The notes under the pieces: generated by a model | What the model saw: only the letters and a program-made list of their open reading frames with translations | What the model was told of the DNA's origin: nothing | Databases searched by the model: none | Assembly: GCA_963781155.1 (NCBI GenBank) | Contig: CAWAEC010000011.1 | Coordinates: 186,001 to 250,000 of the forward strand | Length of the DNA stretch: 64,000 nt | Origin: PALSA-693 sp963781155 | Lineage (GTDB): Bacteria; Actinomycetota; Acidimicrobiia; Acidimicrobiales; Palsa-688 | Direction: 5' to 3' | Shown here: piece by piece, positions 21,893-30,356 of the stretch | How the letters are laid out: every line of letters starts with the position of its first letter | How positions within the stretch are numbered: position 1 is the first letter of the stretch | Program-made: the position numbers and the translations under genes

Positions 21893-22209
21893 TGCCCCTG
21901 CCGCCTGCGCTGTCAGCCGACCAACGACAGGCCGCCTTGGAGAAAGCCGCCATGGCCCGCCGTTTGCGGGCCGAGCTCAAAGAGAAACTCAAGATGGGAT
22001 CGATTTCCCTGAGCGACCTCCTCCGCCAGGCGGATTCCGACGAGGTGGTCGGCAAAATGAAAGTCCTTTCCGTTCTCGAGTCACTGCCCGGCCTGGGCAA
22101 AGTCAAGGCCCGGCGGTTGATGTCCGACGTCGGGATCAGCGAAACCCGGCGACTCCACGGCCTCGGCGATCAGCAACGCAAGAAACTGTTCGAAAAGCTC
22201 AACAGCTGA
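21892..22209 (+). CDS. mihF: Actinobacterial integration host factor (mIHF)
   Basis: Small DNA-binding, nucleoid-associated protein unrelated in fold to E. coli IHF. 105 residues from ATG 21892. Seen: LPPALSADQRQAALEKAAMA at the N-terminus, RAELKEKLKMGSISLSDLL, and the helix-two-turn-helix DNA-binding core VLSVLESLPGLGKVKARRLM, then ISETRRLHGLGDQQRKKL. Position upstream of gmk and rpoZ is the standard actinobacterial context. An upstream in-frame ATG (21880) lies inside the proposed promoter. Confidence 0.93.
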   Translation: MPLPPALSADQRQAALEKAAMARRLRAELKEKLKMGSISLSDLLRQADSDEVVGKMKVLSVLESLPGLGKVKARRLMSDVGISETRRLHGLGDQQRKKLFEKLNS

Positions 22210-22255
22210 ACGCCGGCTTCACGGCGCTCATTCGCACCGAAGATCCGATCCGCCC

Positions 22256-22801
22256 GTGATTGTGATTGTGTCCGGCCCGGGCGGCGTCGGGAAGGGGACC
22301 GTGGTCTCCCGATTACTCCATCTGGAACCTCGGCTCTGGCTGTCGCGTTCCTGGACGACCCGGCCCCGGCGACCCGGCGAGCCCGAAGACGCGTATGTTT
22401 TCGTGGACCGACGGGCGTTTCAGGAGCGCATCGCCGGGGGCGGGTTCATCGAATGGATCGAGTTTCCGGGGACGGGCGAGTTTTACGGAACCCCGACCTT
22501 GCAAGCGCCTGACGGTCAGGACGTGTTACTGGAGATCGAGCTCGACGGCGCCCAGCAGATCAAGCGGAGCCACCCCGATGCCCTCCTGATTCTGATCGTG
22601 GCACCCAGCCGGGAGGCTCAGGAAGCCCGCCTGCGCGCCCGCGGCGACAGCGAGGCGAATGTGCGCCGGCGGCTGCAGGTCGGTGCAGACGAAGAGCGCC
22701 TGGGTCGGCAGATCGCGGACTACGTCGTCGTCAACGACGACGTCGACCAGGCTGCGAGGGAAGTGGCAGGTATACTGCGAGGCGCGCATTCCGGCGGCTG
22801 A
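22256..22801 (+). CDS. gmk: Guanylate kinase
   Basis: GMP to GDP. 181 residues. Seen: the P-loop VSGPGGVGKGTVVSRLL at the N-terminus (Gly in place of the common Ser), SRSWTTRPRRPGEPEDAYVF (GMP-binding), FIEWIEFPGTGEFYGTP, DVLLEIELDGAQQIK, LILIVAPSREAQEARL and the C-terminal ADYVVVNDDVDQAA. Two GTGs six bases apart (22256, 22262) could start it. Confidence 0.94.
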   Translation: MIVIVSGPGGVGKGTVVSRLLHLEPRLWLSRSWTTRPRRPGEPEDAYVFVDRRAFQERIAGGGFIEWIEFPGTGEFYGTPTLQAPDGQDVLLEIELDGAQQIKRSHPDALLILIVAPSREAQEARLRARGDSEANVRRRLQVGADEERLGRQIADYVVVNDDVDQAAREVAGILRGAHSGG

Positions 22802-22874
22802 CGCGCGCCCACAGGCCCGCCGCCGGGGCGTCGTTCCCTGACCCTTTCATCCTAGCCACGGAGAGGCCCCGCCG

Positions 22875-23600
22875 ATGCCAGACCGCCACCCATCCATGAT
22901 GGAGCCGCCCGTCGAGAACCTACTTGACAGGGTTGACTCGAAGTTCACGTTGGTGAGCCTGGCGGCCATGCGGGGCCGGCAGATCAACTCCTACTTCAAC
23001 CAGCTCGGGGAGGGGCTGGGGACCATCGTGCCGCCGCAGGTGACTTCGGTATCACGCAAGCCGTTATCGATCTCATTGGAGGAGATCGCGGCCGGCAAGA
23101 TCACTTATACCCGGCCCAACGGCGATGAAGAGGATGAGCGGGTTGACGAGGATGACCACAGCGAGGCCAGTCACGTGACCGCGGCCGATGCAGGGACGGC
23201 CGTCGATGTGCTCCCTCCCGCCTCCGAGCTTGCGACAGAGGACCGAAGCGAGCTGGAGCTCACGGCAGGCGAACCCGAACTGGAGCTCACGGCAGGCGAA
23301 CCCGAACTGGAGCTCACGGCAGGCGAACCCGAACTGGAGCTGACCGCAGGCGAACCCGAGCTGGAACTCGCTCCCGCCACTGGTCTCGAGCGGGACGACC
23401 GGGAGCAGCTGGACGAACTGGCGGAGACCGAAACGACCGCCGATTCGGAGACCGAGGGCGGGATCGATGCTGTCGCGCCCGCCGACGCAGTGGCCGCGGA
23501 CGCCGGCACCGAGGAGCCGGCGTGGGCGTCGGCGCACCAGCCTGCGCCGGACAGTCCACCGGAGCCCGAGGCGCGGCCCGAGCCGGAGGCCGACCGATAG
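22875..23600 (+). CDS. rpoZ: RNA polymerase omega subunit with a long acidic repeat tail
   Basis: The first ~85 residues are a normal omega subunit: MEPPVENLLDRVDSKFTLV, LAAMRGRQINSYFNQLGEGLG, VSRKPLSISLEEIAAGKITY. Omega is usually 70-110 residues; this protein is 241. The extra ~150 residues are strongly acidic and include four tandem copies of the nonapeptide ELELTAGEP (residues 126-161), then Asp/Glu/Ala/Pro-rich sequence. The tail is probably disordered and faces outward from the polymerase; its function is unknown. The reading frame is uninterrupted and the tail ends at the start of coaBC. Confidence 0.93.
   Translation: MPDRHPSMMEPPVENLLDRVDSKFTLVSLAAMRGRQINSYFNQLGEGLGTIVPPQVTSVSRKPLSISLEEIAAGKITYTRPNGDEEDERVDEDDHSEASHVTAADAGTAVDVLPPASELATEDRSELELTAGEPELELTAGEPELELTAGEPELELTAGEPELELAPATGLERDDREQLDELAETETTADSETEGGIDAVAPADAVAADAGTEEPAWASAHQPAPDSPPEPEARPEPEADR
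23250..23357 (+). repeat. Four-copy 27-bp in-frame tandem repeat in rpoZ
   Basis: Units start at 23250, 23277, 23304 and 23331, each encoding ELELTAGEP. Units 1-3 are nearly identical at DNA level, and unit 4 differs by a few silent changes, which suggests recent expansion. Confidence 0.92.
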
Positions 23601-24862
23601 CCGCTCCCGCTTCGGCCCTCAGGGGCCGGAGGGTCGTGCTGGGCGTGTGCGGGGGAATCGCCGCCTATAAGGCCGTGGAGGTGTGCCGGCGCCTCATCGA
23701 CGCCGGCGCCTTCGTCAGCCCGGTCATGACCCGGGGGGCGACCCGCTTTGTCGGTCCTGTCACGTTGTCGGCCCTGGCATCGGAGCCGGTGCGGACCTCT
23801 TTGTGGGACGAGCCGGAGCCGATCCCGCACACCCGCCTGGGGCAGTCGGCGGACCTGATCGTGATCGCCCCGGCCACCGCTCGCCTGATCGGCAGCTATG
23901 CCGCCGGCATTTCCTCGGACCTGCTGACGGCCACGTTGCTGGCCACCCGGGCGCCGGTCCTGCTCTGCCCGGCCATGCACACCGAGATGTGGGAGCACCC
24001 GGCCGTGGTGGACAACATGGCCCGGCTACGGCAGCGGGGCGTCCGTGTCGTCGAGCCGTCACGCGGGCGTCTGGCCGGCGGGGACGTCGGTGCCGGGCGG
24101 CTGGCTGACCCGGCCGACATCGTGGGAGCCGCAGCCTCGGTGCTCTCCGAACTGTCCACCGTCGAGCCCGGGCCCGGCCCGCTCTCCGGGGTACGGGCCG
24201 TCGTCACCGCGGGCGGTACCCGCGAAGCAATCGACCCGGTTCGTTTCATCGGCAACCGGTCGTCCGGGAAGCAGGGCTATGCCGTGGCCGGGGAACTGGC
24301 CGGGCGTGGCGCGCTCGTGACCCTCATCTCCACCGTCACCCTGCCCGCCCCCCCCGGGGTGGAGATCGTCGAGGTGGAGACCGCGGCGGAGATGGAAACC
24401 GCGGTGATGGAACAGGCGGGCCGGGCTGACGTGGTAGTGATGGCCGCGGCCGTGGCCGACTTTCGGCCCAAGGAGATCGCCGACCAGAAGCTCAAGAAGG
24501 CTGACGGTGCGCCCCACGTGGTCCTCGAACCAACGACCGACATTCTCGCCGCCCTCGGCAGTCGCCGCCGGCCGAGCCAGGTGCTCGTCGGGTTCGCCGC
24601 CGAGACCGCCTCCCGGGACGGCGCCCGGGACCAGCTGCGCCGCTACGCCCTCGACAAGCTGGCCGCCAAGGGAGCCGACCTGGTCGTCGCCAACGACGTC
24701 GCCGCTCCGGGCGTCGGCTTCGCTCACGACACCAACGCCGTGCTGATTGTCGGCGTCCGGGGCTACGAGGTGGAGGTACCCCTGGCCAGCAAGGCCCAGG
24801 TCGCCACCGCCGTCGTGGACGCCATCATCGACGTTCGATCCCAACACAACCAGGAGAAATGA
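23597..24862 (+). CDS. coaBC: Bifunctional phosphopantothenoylcysteine decarboxylase / phosphopantothenate-cysteine ligase
   Basis: Two steps of coenzyme A synthesis. CoaC half: VVLGVCGGIAAYKAVEVCRR (FMN), LWDEPEPIPHTRLGQSADL, PATARLIGSYAAGISSDLLT and PAMHTEMWEHPAVVDNMA. CoaB half: VVTAGGTREAIDPVRFIGNR, SSGKQGYAVAGELA, VVMAAAVADFRPK, KLKKADG and KLAAKGADLVVANDV. The start is unresolved. Family N-termini begin just before RRVVLGV, but the only start-like codon there is ATA 23597, which overlaps the rpoZ stop (ATAG). Ordinary options are GTG 23522, deep inside rpoZ, or GTG 23636, which removes the first beta strand. Confidence 0.9.
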   Translation: MAAPASALRGRRVVLGVCGGIAAYKAVEVCRRLIDAGAFVSPVMTRGATRFVGPVTLSALASEPVRTSLWDEPEPIPHTRLGQSADLIVIAPATARLIGSYAAGISSDLLTATLLATRAPVLLCPAMHTEMWEHPAVVDNMARLRQRGVRVVEPSRGRLAGGDVGAGRLADPADIVGAAASVLSELSTVEPGPGPLSGVRAVVTAGGTREAIDPVRFIGNRSSGKQGYAVAGELAGRGALVTLISTVTLPAPPGVEIVEVETAAEMETAVMEQAGRADVVVMAAAVADFRPKEIADQKLKKADGAPHVVLEPTTDILAALGSRRRPSQVLVGFAAETASRDGARDQLRRYALDKLAAKGADLVVANDVAAPGVGFAHDTNAVLIVGVRGYEVEVPLASKAQVATAVVDAIIDVRSQHNQEK

Positions 24863-26055
24863 TGACCCGCTGGACCTTCACATCTGAATCGGTGACTGAG
24901 GGGCACCCCGACAAGATGGCCGACCAGATCTCGGATGCGGTCCTCGACGCCCTCCTCAGCCAGGACCCGTACTCGCGTGTCGCGTGCGAGACGCTGTTGA
25001 CCACCGGCCTGGTGGTCGTGGCCGGTGAGATCACCACCACCGGCTACGTGGAAATTCCGAAGTTGGTCCGCGAGGTCGTGACCGACATCGGCTACACCAG
25101 CTCGCACATGGGCTTCGACGGCAGCACGTGCGGCGTGGCTATTTCCATCGGGTCGCAGTCGCCCGACATCGCCCAGGGTGTTGACACCGCCCTCGAAGTC
25201 CGGTCCGGTACCAGCGGTGAGGACATCCTCAACGCCCAGGGCGCCGGGGACCAGGGCATGATGTTCGGCTACGCCTGCGACGAAACCGACGACCTGATGC
25301 CGATGCCCATTTGGCTGGCCCACCGCCTGGCCCAGCGCCTGGCCCAGGTCCGGAAGGTGGGCATGTTGCCGTACCTGCGCCCGGACGGCAAGACCCAGGT
25401 GACCTTCGAGTACGAGGACGGCCGGCCGATTCGCCTGAAGACGGTGCTGATCTCGACCCAGCACAACCCGAACGTCGACCTCGAAACGCTGTTGCTGCCG
25501 GACCTGCGTGACCACGTGATCGCACCGTTGGTTCCCGCCGAGTTCGCCGGCGACGGCTATCAGGTGCTGGCCAACCCGACCGGCAAGTTCGAGCTGGGCG
25601 GCCCTCACGCGGACGCCGGGCTGACCGGGCGGAAGATCATCGTCGACACCTATGGCGGGGCCGCCCGGCACGGAGGCGGGGCGTTCTCCGGCAAGGACCC
25701 CTCCAAGGTGGACCGCTCCGCCGCCTACGCGGCGCGCTGGCTGGCCAAGCACGTCGTGGCCTCGGGCGCGGCCCAGCGCTGCGAGATCCAGGTGGCCTAC
25801 GCCATCGGGGTCGCCCGCCCGGTGTCGCTGCTGGTGGAGACGTTCGGGACAGCCGCCGTCGACCCGGCCCGGATCGAGAAGGCCATCGATGAGGTCTTCG
25901 ACCTGCGCCCGGCTGCGATCATCCGGGACCTCGACCTGCGCCGGCCCATTTACCGCAAGACGGCGGCGTACGGTCACTTCGGCCGGTCCGACAAGGAGTT
26001 CAGCTGGGAGCAGCTGAGCAAGCTGGACGAGTTCACCTCGGCGCTGGGGCTGTAG
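24859..26055 (+). CDS. metK: S-adenosylmethionine synthetase
   Basis: Makes SAM from methionine and ATP. 398 residues. Seen: TSESVTEGHPDKMADQISDA (His and Asp ligands), the signatures GAGDQGMMFGYACDET and GGGAFSGKDPSKVDRSAAY, HADAGLTGRKIIVDTYGG, and the C-terminal YRKTAAYGHFGRSDKEFSWE. ATG 24859 (or 24862) follows AGGAG and overlaps the coaBC stop. Confidence 0.96.
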   Translation: MMTRWTFTSESVTEGHPDKMADQISDAVLDALLSQDPYSRVACETLLTTGLVVVAGEITTTGYVEIPKLVREVVTDIGYTSSHMGFDGSTCGVAISIGSQSPDIAQGVDTALEVRSGTSGEDILNAQGAGDQGMMFGYACDETDDLMPMPIWLAHRLAQRLAQVRKVGMLPYLRPDGKTQVTFEYEDGRPIRLKTVLISTQHNPNVDLETLLLPDLRDHVIAPLVPAEFAGDGYQVLANPTGKFELGGPHADAGLTGRKIIVDTYGGAARHGGGAFSGKDPSKVDRSAAYAARWLAKHVVASGAAQRCEIQVAYAIGVARPVSLLVETFGTAAVDPARIEKAIDEVFDLRPAAIIRDLDLRRPIYRKTAAYGHFGRSDKEFSWEQLSKLDEFTSALGL

Positions 26056-26063
26056 ACCAGAAG

Positions 26064-27832
26064 GTGAAAGCAGGCGGCCGCCGGCGCGCCGGGCCGGCCG
26101 CTTTGCCTGAACCCGGGGCGCTGGTTGCCCGGGTCGTGACCGACGTGGCCGGCGTCGACAAAGAATTCGACTACCTGGTCCCGGCTGCACTCGCCCCCGA
26201 GGTCCGGATCGGATCACAGATCCGGGTGGAACTGGCGGGCCGGCGGGTCGGGGCGTGGGTGGTGGCCGTCGGCGTGGACGCGCTACCGGGGATCCTGCTG
26301 CGGCCTGTAGCCAAAGTTCGGGGCTGGGGCCCCGAACCGGAATTGATCGAACTGGCCGGCTGGGCGGCCTGGCGCTGGGCCGGCCGGCGCCGGGCGCTGC
26401 TGCGGGCCGCGTCCCCCGGGCAGCGGTGCTGTCCCTGCCGGCGCCGGCCCTCCGCCGGCCGCCGCCACCGCAGCCGACCGGGCTGCTCGACGACTTGCCG
26501 CTTGACCGTCCGCTCATCCTCCGGTTGCCCCCTGCCGGCGACACCACCGCGGTCCTGGCCGAGCTGGCCCAGCGAGGGCCGACGCTGGTGGTGGTGCCGT
26601 CACTGCGCAGGGCCGCGGTCCTCGCCGGCCGGTTCCGGCGGGCGGGCGGCGGGGTCGCCCTCCTGCCCGACGACTGGGCCCAGGCGCGGGCCGGCGCGGC
26701 CGTGGTGCTGGGGGCGCGTGGCGCCGCGTGGGCTCCGTGCCCGGGGCTGGCGGGCGTGGCCATCGTCGACGGCCACGACGAAAGCCTGGTCCAGGAGCAA
26801 GCCCCGACCTGGAACGCCGTCACCGTGGCCGCCGAGCGGGCCCGGCGCGCCGGGGTTCCGTGCGTGGTTGTCACCCCGTGCCCGACCCTGGAACTCCTGG
26901 CCGCGGGCCGACTCCGGCAGGTGGCCCGGCAGGCCGAACGGCAAGGCTGGGCTCCGCTCGAGGTCGTCGATCGCCGCCAGGACGACCCGCGCCTGGGCCT
27001 GTACTCGGAACGGCTGGTGGCGCTCATCCGGGAAGAGCGGCGCGTCGTGTGCGTGCTGAACCGCACGGGCCGCGCCCGCCTCCTGGTGTGCGCCGCCTGC
27101 GGGGAGGTGGCCCGCTGCGAACAGTGCGGGAACGCGGTGGCCCAGCAGGGAGCGTCGCTCGTCTGCCCGCGCTGCGGCGTCGGCCGACCCCCGGTGTGCG
27201 CCCGGTGCGGGTCGTCTCGACTGCGGGCGCTGCGCATCGGGGTGAGCCGGGCCCGCGAGGAGTTGGAGGCGCTGGCTGGGCGGCCCGTGGGGGAGGTGAC
27301 AGGGACCACGACCCAGACCCAGCTGCCCGACAGCGACGTCCTGGTGGGTACGGAGGCCGTCCTGCACCGCCTGAACGGGACCGAGCAGGTTGACGCCATC
27401 GCCTTCGTCGACTTCGACCAGGAGCTGCTCGCAGCCCGGGTCCGCGCCGGCGAAGAATCACTGGCCCTGCTGGCCCACGCCGCCCGACTGGTGCGCGGCC
27501 GGGCCGGGCGCCTCCTGGTCCAGACCCGCCTTCCTGACCATCCGGCCCTCCGGGCTGCGCTCCTGGCTGACCCCGGCCTGCTCGCGGACGAGGAGGAGCC
27601 GCTGCGCCACCTTCTGCGCGTCCCGCCGGTCACGGCGATGGCGGTCGTGTCCGGCCCCAGTGCCAGCGGCTACGTCGACGCCCTCCGGGACACCTCGTTG
27701 GACATCCTGGGTCCCGACGGGGACCACTGGCTGCTGAAGGCGGTCGATACGGCCGCCCTGGTCGGCGCCCTGGCTGCGGTTCCCCGTCCGTCAGGACGAC
27801 TGCGAGTGGAGGTGAGCCCCGCTCGCTTCTAG
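26064..27832 (+). CDS. priA: Primosomal protein N' (PriA), degenerate helicase, with a frame break
   Basis: Replication-restart factor. The N-terminal 3'-DNA-binding domain (VDKEFDYLVPAALAPEVRIG, VELAGRRVGAWVV) is in frame 3; after about 26,415 the rest continues in frame 2 (AAVLSLPAPAL onward). One C seems missing in the CCCCC run 26413-26417. The Walker A site is absent, with PPAGDTTAVL in its place, as known for actinobacterial PriA. The zinc cluster is kept (CAACGEVARCEQCGNAV, CPRCGVG, CARCGSSRL), as is LVGTEAVLHR. It is thus probably a DNA-binding pseudo-helicase. It ends four bases before the convergent TrmH-type gene. Confidence 0.85.
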
Positions 27833-27836
27833 GGGG

Positions 27837-28358
27837 CTACGCCCAACCCTGGCGGCGCAGCTCGTAGATGGCGATGGCCGCGGCGGTGGCGACATTGAGG
27901 CTGCCGACCCGCCCCATCTGCGGAAGGAACGCCACCGTGTCGCATGCCGCCAGGGTGGCGGGGCTGAGGCCGCGGTCCTCGTGGCCCAGCGCCAGGCAGA
28001 CGTCCGGGCCGGGCCGGAGCTGATGCAACGGGACGGCATCGTCGGCCAGTTCCAGGCCGACCACCGTGTAGCCATCGTCGCGAGCGGCGTCGGCGGCGTC
28101 GGCGCCATGCTCCCACCCTGACCACGACAGGTACCGCTCCGTGCCCATGGACAGCTTCCCGGCCTTGGCATTGGCGGGCGACACGCTGTCACCCCCCAGG
28201 TACAGGTGGTCGATCCGGTACGCGGCCGCGGTGCGAACGATGGCTCCCATGTTGTACGGCGATTGCACGCCGTCGAGGAGCAGGGCCAACCTTCCCGGGG
28301 TACGGCGATTCCACTCCCGATGCAGCCGCTTGAGATCCGTCGGGCCGAGTTGCCTCAC
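27837..28358 (-). CDS. TrmH/SpoU-family RNA 2'-O-methyltransferase
   Basis: SAM-dependent RNA ribose methyltransferase of the knotted SPOUT fold. 173 residues from GTG 28358. Seen: LALLLDGVQSPYNMGAIVRT (motif 1 with N.GAI.RT), DHLYLGGDSVSP, VCLALGHEDRGLS (motif 2) and MGRVGSLNVATAAAIAIYEL (motif 3). It lacks the N-terminal substrate domain of the larger homologue at 39272, so it resembles TrmL/TrmH-size enzymes; the target RNA cannot be told. Its GTG overlaps the stop of the upstream methyltransferase gene, so the two form a - strand pair. Confidence 0.88.
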   Translation of the reverse strand: MRQLGPTDLKRLHREWNRRTPGRLALLLDGVQSPYNMGAIVRTAAAYRIDHLYLGGDSVSPANAKAGKLSMGTERYLSWSGWEHGADAADAARDDGYTVVGLELADDAVPLHQLRPGPDVCLALGHEDRGLSPATLAACDTVAFLPQMGRVGSLNVATAAAIAIYELRRQGWA

Positions 28359-28954
28359 GGCCGGGCCACTTCCAGGATCCGGTAGCCGCGCTTCGAAGCG
28401 GCCCGCTTGACCCTCCAGCCCTGCGTGTCCAGCCAGGCGGCCAGTGAGTCGCCGCCCAGATGGCGGTGAACCACCAGCCAGGCCTGCCCCTCCGGCTCCA
28501 ATCGTCCCATCCAGGTCTGCAGCAGCTCCTGGAGCGGTCCCTTGCCAATGCGAATGGGAGGATTCGACCACAGCCCTGCGAAGCGGATCGGCGCCGGCAC
28601 CGCCTCGGGACGGACGGCCCGCACGGCCGGCAGGCGCAGGGCGGCGGCGTTGCGGGCGGTCAGATCGAGGGCCCGGTCGTTGACGTCCAGGGCCCACACC
28701 ACGGCGTCCGGTGAGCGGTGCGCCAGGGTGCAGGCGATGGGGCCGTACCCGCACCCGAGATCCACCAGGTTCCCGTGCTTCGGAGGATCCGGCGTGGCGC
28801 GGAGCAGTTCGACGGTTCCCGGGTCGACGCTGCGGGCCGAGAACACGCCGCGGTCGACGGCCAGCTGCGCCCGGAAATCGGGGAGCGACAACTCCACCAC
28901 ACCGGGCCGGGAGGGCACGGTCGGATCGGCGTCGAAGTAGTGACCGGGGCCCAT
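28355..28954 (-). CDS. RsmC-like class I SAM-dependent methyltransferase
   Basis: 199 residues. Seen: HYFDADPTVPSRPGVVELSL, FSARSVDPGTVELLRA, the SAM-binding motif LVDLGCGYGPIACTLA, VWALDVNDRALDLTARNAAA, and the catalytic-type SNPPIRIGK (NPPF/Y/I) motif. This arrangement matches the RsmC/RlmG group of guanine-N2 rRNA methyltransferases, but only the methyltransferase half is present. ATG 28954 is divergent from def, with 33 bp between the two starts. Substrate is inferred from family only. Confidence 0.85.
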   Translation of the reverse strand: MGPGHYFDADPTVPSRPGVVELSLPDFRAQLAVDRGVFSARSVDPGTVELLRATPDPPKHGNLVDLGCGYGPIACTLAHRSPDAVVWALDVNDRALDLTARNAAALRLPAVRAVRPEAVPAPIRFAGLWSNPPIRIGKGPLQELLQTWMGRLEPEGQAWLVVHRHLGGDSLAAWLDTQGWRVKRAASKRGYRILEVARP

Positions 28955-28974
28955 CGGACTCCAGACGCTACCGG

Positions 28975-28988
28975 TACGATGGGGCTTG
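28975..28988 (+). promoter_or_regulatory. Probable -10 box for leaderless def
   Basis: TACGAT (28975-28980) ends seven bases before GTG 28988. An in-frame ATG at 28979 overlaps the box, which is why GTG 28988 is preferred. Inferred. Confidence 0.45.
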
Positions 28989-29488
28989 TGGCTGGCTACC
29001 AGATCCGGTTGTTCGGTGATCCCGTGCTGACCCAGCGCGCCGCTGAGGTCACCGACATCGACGCCGGCCTGGCCCGCCTGGTAGACGACATGCTCGAGAC
29101 GATGCACGAAGCCCACGGGCTCGGCCTGGCGGCTCCCCAGGTGGGCGTCCAGAAGCGGCTGTTCGTCTACCAGATGGAGGATTCCGACCCGGTGGCGATC
29201 GTAAACCCGACCATCGTGGAAAGCCGGGGCGAATGGGAGTACGACGAGGGCTGCCTGTCCATCCCCGGTTTGTACTTTCCCATCGTGCGGCCCAAGGAGG
29301 TCCACCTGATGGGACGGGATCTCGACGGTAACGAGATTTCCATCGAGGCGGACGAGCTGGAGGCCCGCTGCTTCCAGCACGAGATGGACCACCTGGATGG
29401 AAAGCTGCTGCTCACCAGGCTGGACAAAGACCAACGCAAGGAAGCGATGCGCGAGCTGCGCCGGCGGGCCGAGGCCGTCGGGAGCTAG
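28988..29488 (+). CDS. def: Peptide deformylase
   Basis: Metalloenzyme removing the N-formyl group from nascent proteins. 166 residues. All three signature motifs are intact: GLGLAAPQVGV, EGCLSIPG with the Cys ligand, and QHEMDHLDGKLL with the two His ligands and catalytic Glu. The N-terminus AGYQIRLFGDPVLTQRA is typical. Start GTG 28988 or ATG 28979. Followed directly by fmt, its functional counterpart. Confidence 0.95.
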   Translation: MAGYQIRLFGDPVLTQRAAEVTDIDAGLARLVDDMLETMHEAHGLGLAAPQVGVQKRLFVYQMEDSDPVAIVNPTIVESRGEWEYDEGCLSIPGLYFPIVRPKEVHLMGRDLDGNEISIEADELEARCFQHEMDHLDGKLLLTRLDKDQRKEAMRELRRRAEAVGS

Positions 29489-29491
29489 ATC

Positions 29492-30356
29492 CTGCGTATC
29501 GCCTTCCTGGGCACACCCGAACCGGCGGTGGTCGCATTGCAGGCGATCGTGAACGCCGGCCATGACGTGGCGATCGTCATCAGCCGGGCCGACAAGCGAC
29601 GTGGCAGGAACGAAGCCGCCACGTCCCAGCCCCGTCAAGGAGGCCGCCCTGGCCTTGGGGCTGCCGGTCAGCAGCCGTCCGGAGGACGCCGCCGAGGTCG
29701 GCGCCGAACTCGGGGTGGTCGTGGCCTTCGGCCGGATCATCAAAAAAGACCTCCTCGAGCGGCTCCCGATGGTGAACGTTCACTTCTCCCTGTTGCCCCG
29801 GTGGCGGGGGGCGGCGCCGGTGGAGCGGGCCATCCTGGCCGGCGACGCCACGACCGGGGTCTGTTTGATGGCCATCGACGAGGGCCTCGACACCGGGCCG
29901 GTGTACGGCTGCCAGGAGGTGGCGATCGGGCCGGACGAGACGGCCGCGGAGCTGCGGGCCCGCCTGGCCCAGCTCGGCGCGGCCATGGTCGTCCGGGCCC
30001 TGGATCAGGGCCTGGGCCCCGCCACCCCGCAGACGGGCACTCCGAGCTACGCCGAGAAGCTGGACGCGGCGGATCTGTTTCTCGACTGGAGTCGGCCGGC
30101 AGACGAACTGCACCGGATTGTCCGGGTCGGACGGGCCTGGACGACGTGGCGAGGCCGCCGGCTGCTGGTGTTGGCCGCTCGTGTCGCCGGCGCTTCTGGC
30201 GGCGGGCTTCCAGGAAGCCTTGACGGCGACGTGGTCCGCACCGGGAGAGGCGGACTGCGGCTGGTCACCGTGCAGCCAGAAGGTCGCGGTCCGATTCCGG
30301 CCGCGGACTGGGTGCGCGGGGCCCGCCCGCAGCCCGGCGAGCTGCTGGGGCAATGA
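29492..30356 (+). CDS. fmt: Methionyl-tRNA formyltransferase, with a frame break
   Basis: Formylates initiator Met-tRNA. The N-terminus RIAFLGTPEPAVVALQAIV through SRADKRRGR is in frame 2; from about 29,608 the gene continues in frame 3 with PSPVKEAALALGLPV, VVVAFGRIIKKDLL, MVNVHFSLLPRWRGAAPVER (HxSLLPRWRGAAP signature), TGVCLMAIDEGLDTGP and the C-terminal domain. Two G's seem lost at GGCAGGAACG (29603-29612). No normal start codon exists: the frame can begin only at CTG 29492 or ATC 29489, just after the def stop. Confidence 0.87.

Noticed and set aside
24763..27633. 956-residue open frame on the - strand across metK and priA
   Set aside because: It is antisense to conserved genes, Arg/Pro/Ala-rich and without any domain; a by-product of high GC content.
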